This document shows positions 5,646 to 9,907 of a DNA stretch of 9,907 nt, piece after piece. The position numbers and the translations under genes were made by a program. The notes beneath the pieces are model-generated. The model saw only the letters and a program-made list of their open reading frames with translations, did no database searches and was not told the origin of the DNA. Source of the DNA: Candidatus Methanomethylophilaceae archaeon. GTDB taxonomy: Archaea; Thermoplasmatota; Thermoplasmata; Methanomassiliicoccales; Methanomethylophilaceae. The DNA lies in contig JAEDGA010000046.1 of assembly GCA_016297775.1 (NCBI GenBank), positions 1 through 9,907 of the forward strand, read 5' to 3'. Position 1 is the first letter of the stretch, and the number at the start of each line of letters is the position of its first letter.

Positions 5646-6737
5646 TCAGTTGAGCTGTTCCGAACAGTACGGGCAGTACTTGGGTGTCCTGGGGAGTCCC
5701 GCAAGGCTCTCTCCGCAGAAGGGACAGATCTTGAATGCCTTGGGCGCACCCGTGGCGGCTGCCGGTGCCGGCGTCGCCGCAGGCTGTGCCATGGGAGGTT
5801 GCTGCTGTCTCATCTGAGGTGACGGCTGTCCGCAGTTGCTGCAGAACTTGTACGGATAGTCGTTCAGACCTCCGCAGGACGGGCACATGACCTTGGGTTG
5901 CTGCTGTTGTACGTTGTTCTGCATGGCCTGCTGGTTGAGCTGCTGCATCATCTGTGGGAACAACATCATGCCTGTTCCTACAGCGGCACCTCCGGATGAG
6001 TTCCCGACGGCGTCCGCCATGCGCTCCATGACCTCGAATTGCTTGTACTGCGCACCCACATCGGTCCTCAGTCTCTGGACCTCGTAGATGTCCTTCTGGT
6101 ACGCCTCCTCGGTGGAGACACTTCCGATCTTGAAGGAAAGGAGCTCGAGACCCCTGTTCTTGAAGTCCTCCTCGATGTTCATCTTGGTGACCAGGGATGC
6201 ACCGTCCAGGTTGCCGTACACATCCATATAGTACTGCTTTCCGAGCTGTTGTGCGATCTGCTCGTTGATGAAGCTCCTCATGAACGTGGCGACGGATGCG
6301 GTGTCGAACGACCTTCCTCCGCCGATCATCTGCGTTATGAAGGTCTCGGGATCGGACACACGGTAGGTGAAGTCTCCGTTACCCATGAGCGGGATGGGCG
6401 CCTCGTAGTTCTGTGCGACCTTACACATGGTCCTGACACCCCACTTGCCCTGGAACTGCTTCTTGGAGATGAAGATGACCTTCGCCTTGAAGACGTCCTC
6501 TTTGTAACCGAGTACCTTCTCGTAGATCTTGGTGAGGAACGGGAAGTTGGCCGTGGTGAGCTCGTACCTCCCGGCATCGAACACACGGAGGATCTGTCCG
6601 TCCCTGATGAATACCGCCCACTGCCACTCGTTGACCGTGAGGGAGCTGAGCGTTCTGATGTATTCCTGATCGTACTCCCACAGGAGGTCGTCCTTCCCGG
6701 GGTTGCTCCATGATATAACGTTGGTTCTCTCTGCCAT
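5646..6737 (-). CDS. SPFH-domain protein with glutamine-rich linker and two C-terminal zinc ribbons (YdjI-like)
   Basis: This protein has 363 residues. Residues about 20-235 form an SPFH/band-7-type domain of the branch called 'virion core protein'/YdjI, with signs such as WQWAVFIRDGQILRVFDAGRYELTT written across 38-62. A Gln/Met-rich low-complexity segment follows (256-283). Two zinc ribbons come next: C285, C288, C299, C302 and C338, C341, C355, C358, separated by a Pro/Ala/Gln linker. SPFH proteins oligomerise at membranes. Bacillus YdjI partners with PspA and membrane proteins YdjG/YdjH in a stress module. There is no N-terminal membrane segment, as is usual for this branch. The start follows GGTGA by six bases, overlapping the stop of the preceding gene (six-base gap). 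It is the last gene of a four-gene operon. Confidence 0.9.
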   Translation of the reverse strand: MAERTNVISWSNPGKDDLLWEYDQEYIRTLSSLTVNEWQWAVFIRDGQILRVFDAGRYELTTANFPFLTKIYEKVLGYKEDVFKAKVIFISKKQFQGKWGVRTMCKVAQNYEAPIPLMGNGDFTYRVSDPETFITQMIGGGRSFDTASVATFMRSFINEQIAQQLGKQYYMDVYGNLDGASLVTKMNIEEDFKNRGLELLSFKIGSVSTEEAYQKDIYEVQRLRTDVGAQYKQFEVMERMADAVGNSSGGAAVGTGMMLFPQMMQQLNQQAMQNNVQQQQPKVMCPSCGGLNDYPYKFCSNCGQPSPQMRQQQPPMAQPAATPAPAAATGAPKAFKICPFCGESLAGLPRTPKYCPYCSEQLN

Positions 6738-6743
6738 CTGGAA

Positions 6744-7331
6744 TCACCTGAATCTGTTGGCCAGTTTGTTGATCTTGCTCTCCTTCTCGGTCTCCGGCTC
6801 GGCGAGTCCGCGGATGACCTGCATCCTGGTGCCGAGTCCCGCATCCAGGTCGTCGAGGAACCTCTCCACCTCTCTGATGTCCGCTTTGATGTCCGAGCTT
6901 CCGGAATCCACCTTGTCCATGATCGAATTGAGCAGTTTTTTCAGATCCTGTCCGGATTCGATGAGCTTTGCATCCCATTCCATGACGGCCTCGAGCTCCC
7001 CCTCCTTGGTCTTGGTCACCTCCCATATTCCGGAGTATCCCGCTTCCGCGGATTCTATGTTCTTGAGGTAGGTATCGGTCTTGACCCTGATCCTCTCGAC
7101 GGTCTTCGCCATCTGGATGTCCCCGAGCTCCACAACGCCCCTCTGTATGGTGGAGAGCACCGTCTTGGACTCCTCTATGGTCCTGGCGACCTGCGCGCGG
7201 ACCTCCTTGTCCACGTCCCTCCTGATATTCTTCTGTCTGTATCCTCTGTATCCCGGGATCCAGAGGCAGATCCTCTCGAAGATGCCCCTGTTCTCCTTGG
7301 ATGCGTCCATGACCGTATCGTCATATCCCAT
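6744..7331 (-). CDS. coiled-coil protein with PGYRGYRQK motif, SPFH partner
   Basis: This 195-residue, mostly helical protein has no membrane segment. Near the N-terminus (about 16-46) is an amphipathic and basic block, FERICLWIPGYRGYRQK, then IRRDVDKEVR. I recall related blocks in uncharacterised proteins encoded beside SPFH genes, but cannot verify this here. The remainder (about 47-180) has heptad-like spacing and is rich in Glu, Lys and Asp, suggesting long coiled coils. An amphipathic N-terminus plus coiled coil resembles the layout of PspA without obvious sequence kinship. The ATG at 7331 is preferred over an in-frame GTG at 7340: GGAG lies eight bases before the ATG, while the same site directly abuts the GTG. 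It lies 19 bases after the upstream stop and six before the SPFH start. Confidence 0.82.
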   Translation of the reverse strand: MGYDDTVMDASKENRGIFERICLWIPGYRGYRQKNIRRDVDKEVRAQVARTIEESKTVLSTIQRGVVELGDIQMAKTVERIRVKTDTYLKNIESAEAGYSGIWEVTKTKEGELEAVMEWDAKLIESGQDLKKLLNSIMDKVDSGSSDIKADIREVERFLDDLDAGLGTRMQVIRGLAEPETEKESKINKLANRFR

Positions 7332-7350
7332 GTCTTCCACTCCTTAAACT

Positions 7351-8892
7351 TCAGACCATCAGGACCGATGATCCGTCCAATTCCTTGATGTGTTCGGGTA
7401 CCAGCACACCGAAGTCCTTCGGCAGCACGAATCTGTTCCCCTGCAGCCTGCAAGGTACGTAAATTATCCTGCTGACCACGGGGTCGCACAGTTTGAACTG
7501 CTGTATGGTGCCCGCGCGTTCGTCCAGATATGCCAACATGAGCTTCTCCGCTTCACGTTTGGTGCTCATGGGCAGTATCACCTTCCTGGACCCCGCTCCG
7601 TTGTCGGATACGGAGTCCTGTATCCTTCCGATGCCCTGTCCGGCACTTATGCTGACCTCGTTGCCGAGGAAACTGTCCTTGATGGAGCATTCGGGACGGT
7701 CGGCGAAAATGTCCGTGACCGCTCTCGACGGTCTCTCGAGACAGTCGTCGCTTCCGGGGAAGTCCGCACATATGAGAAGGTCCTCCTTCACCTCGACACT
7801 CTTCTTCTTCCACAGTTTACCCGTGGTGAACGTGTATCTGAGATCGACCTCCCAGAACGGCATCAGTATGTCGCCGTCCCCCGCGGCTATGGGTATCGCA
7901 CCCTCGGCGGTGGCGGATATTGCGGCGGATATCTCGCGGAACACGTCCCAATACCTGTCCTGCCCTTTCAGAAGGAAGTTCCACTTCCCGCCTCCGGCGT
8001 TGGACACGTCCATGACCTTGCTGACGATGGACATCATTTCGGTGATGTTCTTGCCGGTGCTCTCGGAGCATACGAGCATATCCTCTGCCATGCCGGCTAT
8101 GTTCGTCTCCTGTTGCAACGCGGAGAACATCAGCATGAACTGCGGATCGGAGATGACATTGGCGTAGATGTCCTCGAGTTTCTTCTTCCCTCCTCTGATA
8201 TTTATGAGAGCCTCGTTGGCGTTACCGGACATTATCCTCTCGAACCCTTCGCATATGTCCCCCAGGGCATCGAATCTCTTGGACGGGAGCTCGTACCTCT
8301 TGTCCTTGGACAGGGTCTTGGAGCATTCTCTGTAGTTCTTTGCCATTATGCCCCATCTGCCGTCCTTGTTCTCGGCGAGAAGATTGATGTTGTTTGCCAC
8401 CAACGCATACGACTCGGAGATCATCGTTGCCTCGGTGACCACCTCTTTGTCCTCCTCGGAGACTGCCATCGGCGCGACGGATCTCGCTTTCGCATTGAAT
8501 TCGAACGCACATTTGGGCGTGTAGTCGGGTCTGTATGCGTTCGTGGTCTTGAACGGCATCGTCAGCAGGCAGTTACCCAACAGGGACATGTTGCTGAACC
8601 TGAACTGATCCAGTTCCGCGACCAGTTTCGGACGGACGTCCTTGATGAATATGCTGTGCCTTGCAACCGGATCCACATTCTCCATCCCGCCGGAGCCGAA
8701 GCCTATGGGCATGGACTTGGCAACCCAGTCCTTCACCTGGTTTACCATGTCCTCCATGTACTTGCGTGCGTCCATCCTCTGCTGCGTGGTGCCGCAGAAT
8801 TCGCATGTGACGAACTGTGCATCGGATTTTATCTGCGATTCATCGAGAGGTGCCCCGCAGTATTTGCACCTGAGTGCCACCATGTCTTCCAT
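7351..8892 (-). CDS. large protein with N-terminal zinc ribbon, SPFH-operon partner
   Basis: This protein has 513 residues. A zinc ribbon at the N-terminus has knuckles C9-x2-C12 (CKYCGAPL) and C30-x2-C33 (CEFCGTT). It is followed by a segment of about 35 residues and a long region I cannot assign. Residues 200-300 look helical, and the last 125 look beta-rich, ending in a hydrophobic tail (SSVLMV). No convincing membrane helix is present, so if it works at the membrane it does so through partners. The N-terminal ribbon and its place in the operon recall YdjG-type proteins, but the rest gives no support for that. The ATG at 8892 has GAGGA six bases upstream, whereas a second ATG at 8883 would be too far. 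Only one base separates it from the previous stop, which implies coupled translation. Confidence 0.82.
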   Translation of the reverse strand: MEDMVALRCKYCGAPLDESQIKSDAQFVTCEFCGTTQQRMDARKYMEDMVNQVKDWVAKSMPIGFGSGGMENVDPVARHSIFIKDVRPKLVAELDQFRFSNMSLLGNCLLTMPFKTTNAYRPDYTPKCAFEFNAKARSVAPMAVSEEDKEVVTEATMISESYALVANNINLLAENKDGRWGIMAKNYRECSKTLSKDKRYELPSKRFDALGDICEGFERIMSGNANEALINIRGGKKKLEDIYANVISDPQFMLMFSALQQETNIAGMAEDMLVCSESTGKNITEMMSIVSKVMDVSNAGGGKWNFLLKGQDRYWDVFREISAAISATAEGAIPIAAGDGDILMPFWEVDLRYTFTTGKLWKKKSVEVKEDLLICADFPGSDDCLERPSRAVTDIFADRPECSIKDSFLGNEVSISAGQGIGRIQDSVSDNGAGSRKVILPMSTKREAEKLMLAYLDERAGTIQQFKLCDPVVSRIIYVPCRLQGNRFVLPKDFGVLVPEHIKELDGSSVLMV

Positions 8893-8893
8893 G

Positions 8894-9826
8894 TCAATTC
8901 CTCAAGCTGATGGAGGTGATGCGGCTATCGAGACGTGCGATCTCCATCCTCATCCTGGCCTCCAGGTTCCTGATCTCTTCCAGGCTGCGCTCGTGATACC
9001 CTTCGGCTATGGCATCGGCCCTGCGGGTTATCGATGTGTAACATGCCCTGCATACATAGATGGATTCCATCTCATCGTCCACGGACGGCATGATCTCTTC
9101 GGAATCCTTCTTGGCATGTTCCGGACTGATGTCCGCACTCATACGGAAGAAGTGCAGTCCTTCCCCGGTGGCCTGTCTTCCACAGATCCAGCAGGTGCAC
9201 GATTGTGTGTATTCCTTGATCTTCTTCTGATTGTAATCTCCGGATTCTCCGAGTTGACGCCTGTAGTTGTATGCGATCTGCTGGTATTCCGCGGCCTTCT
9301 TTGGATCCGACCAATAGGTGGCCTCGGCGAGACATTCGTTACCTTCGGCCATGAGGGTGAGGGCGAGTCTGGTACCGCTCATGGTGCTGTTGTTGAAGTA
9401 CTCGTTGACGAGGAGCGTGTTGTTGCCTATGTTGCTGTTGATCTTCACCGCTGCCTCGATGAGGCGCGTACCTTTCTCATTCACCTGGACGATTCCTGAT
9501 GCGGAGATACCACGCGCGGATATGGCGACCGCCATCGCTTCGCATTCGGCCTTCAGTTTGGCCGTATCGAAGTCGGTAAGTCCGAACGTGAAGGTGTCAC
9601 CTACCTTATTGAGAGAATCGGCCATCTTGGTGTATGCTCCGGAATTGTTGAGGGATTCGCCGAGTTTGATGAAGCACATCATCGCCTGTGCGATATCCGC
9701 TTTGTCCGAACCCTTCTCTATGGCAGAGGATAGTTTCTTGTAGGCCTTCTGGAACTCTTTCTGTCTGATCAGTTCCTGTGCCTCTTCGAACAGGTCCTTG
9801 CTGTCCTTCAAAAAGTTGAATACCAT
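8894..9826 (-). CDS. alpha-helical TPR-like protein with zinc-binding C-terminus, first gene of SPFH operon
   Basis: This protein has 310 residues. The N-terminal part (about 1-190) is helical and begins with a segment typical of TPR-like repeats (LFEEAQELIRQKEFQKAYKK). Near the C-terminus C212-x2-C215 and C259-x2-C262 form a split zinc site, with an extra C210. The last 40 residues are a charged helix, probably a coiled coil. I know no named family. An in-frame ATG at 9880 would lie upstream of the TATA-like box (9856-9865), so the ATG at 9826, about 30 bases from that box, is taken as the start. The upstream gene would be outside the window. The gene overlaps nothing and runs straight into the 513-residue gene. 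Confidence 0.8.
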   Translation of the reverse strand: MVFNFLKDSKDLFEEAQELIRQKEFQKAYKKLSSAIEKGSDKADIAQAMMCFIKLGESLNNSGAYTKMADSLNKVGDTFTFGLTDFDTAKLKAECEAMAVAISARGISASGIVQVNEKGTRLIEAAVKINSNIGNNTLLVNEYFNNSTMSGTRLALTLMAEGNECLAEATYWSDPKKAAEYQQIAYNYRRQLGESGDYNQKKIKEYTQSCTCWICGRQATGEGLHFFRMSADISPEHAKKDSEEIMPSVDDEMESIYVCRACYTSITRRADAIAEGYHERSLEEIRNLEARMRMEIARLDSRITSISLRN

Positions 9827-9855
9827 TTTCCCACTGTCCGCCGCATTGACATGGG

Positions 9856-9865
9856 AAAATAAAAG
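9856..9865 (-). promoter_or_regulatory. TATA-like box of the SPFH operon
   Basis: On the minus strand CTTTTATTTT (9865-9856) is followed by about 30 bases to the ATG at 9826. That is a normal distance for an archaeal promoter with a very short leader. No other box is seen within the four genes, so they probably share this one. Confidence 0.5.
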
Positions 9866-9866
9866 G

Positions 9867-9892
9867 ATACGTGCGCGCACGCGTGCGCATGT
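9867..9892. other. 26-base alternating purine-pyrimidine tract with nested palindromes
   Basis: Every base from 9867 to 9892 alternates purine and pyrimidine, mostly CG and CA steps. It contains the perfect palindromes GTGCGCGCAC and CACGCGTG. It begins two bases beyond the operon's TATA-like box, where TFB contacts DNA. Such tracts can adopt the Z form under negative supercoiling. They can also be dimer binding sites. Confidence 0.5.
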
Positions 9893-9907
9893 CGCTGCGT
9901 GTTCGGA

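Noticed and set aside
7390..8910. Long plus-strand open frame of about 500 codons opposite the zinc-ribbon gene
   Set aside because: It is antisense to a gene with a good Shine-Dalgarno site, zinc motifs and operon context. Its translation has no domain motif and is an effect of codon bias. The same holds for plus 767-1876 and 6039-6713.
9827..9880. Start of the first SPFH-operon gene at 9880
   Set aside because: The TATA-like box at 9856-9865 and the alternating tract would lie inside or across the start of the coding region. The ATG at 9826 is at normal promoter distance.
1..9907. CRISPR array, tRNA or rRNA genes
   Set aside because: No regularly spaced repeats, cloverleaf signatures or conserved rRNA blocks were seen on either strand.

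Overview
The window looks like a chromosomal stretch from an archaeon. Several genes have a TATA-like box about 25-30 bases upstream of the start codon with almost no leader. Internal operon genes instead have Shine-Dalgarno sites of the GGTGA/GGAGG type. Arginine is mostly AGG or CGN and third positions are moderately GC-rich. A gut or rumen Thermoplasmata (Methanomassiliicoccales-like) archaeon fits best, but this is an inference from style, not from a marker gene.

Left block (1-3623). Three minus-strand genes (1465 to 67) form an operon: a protein of unknown family, a cysteine-rich zinc-binding protein, and a small basic protein with an acidic tail. Upstream lies a minus-strand gene (2451-1507) for a probable CARF-like sensor fused to a winged helix. 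It is divergent from a plus-strand gene (2553-3623) for a protein with Sel1-like repeats. The promoters of the three-gene operon and of the Sel1 gene share an extended motif, with exactly the same 23-base distance to the start codon. The sensor's own TATA box is flanked by two copies of TTGCCGGCG spaced 20 bases apart. Together these suggest a small regulon controlled by the sensor-regulator, which may respond to a small nucleotide ligand. No CRISPR array or cas gene is visible.

Middle block (3624-5645). It holds a decayed IS110-family transposase whose start lies in a hairpin that would hide its ribosome binding site, about 500 bases with no recognisable gene, a strong 16-bp stem-loop, one gene for a membrane-anchored DUF4352-like extracytoplasmic protein, and about 575 bases without a gene. 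That last stretch carries an orphan 31-base copy (29 matches) of the regulon promoter motif.

Right block (5646-9826, minus strand). Four tightly packed genes form one operon: an alpha-helical zinc-binding protein, a large protein with an N-terminal zinc ribbon, a coiled-coil protein with a conserved basic PGYRGYRQK motif, and an SPFH-domain protein with a glutamine-rich linker and two C-terminal zinc ribbons. The set recalls the bacterial PspA-YdjGHI type of membrane-stress module, with the coiled-coil protein possibly in the PspA position. A 26-base strictly alternating purine-pyrimidine tract lies next to the operon's TATA box.
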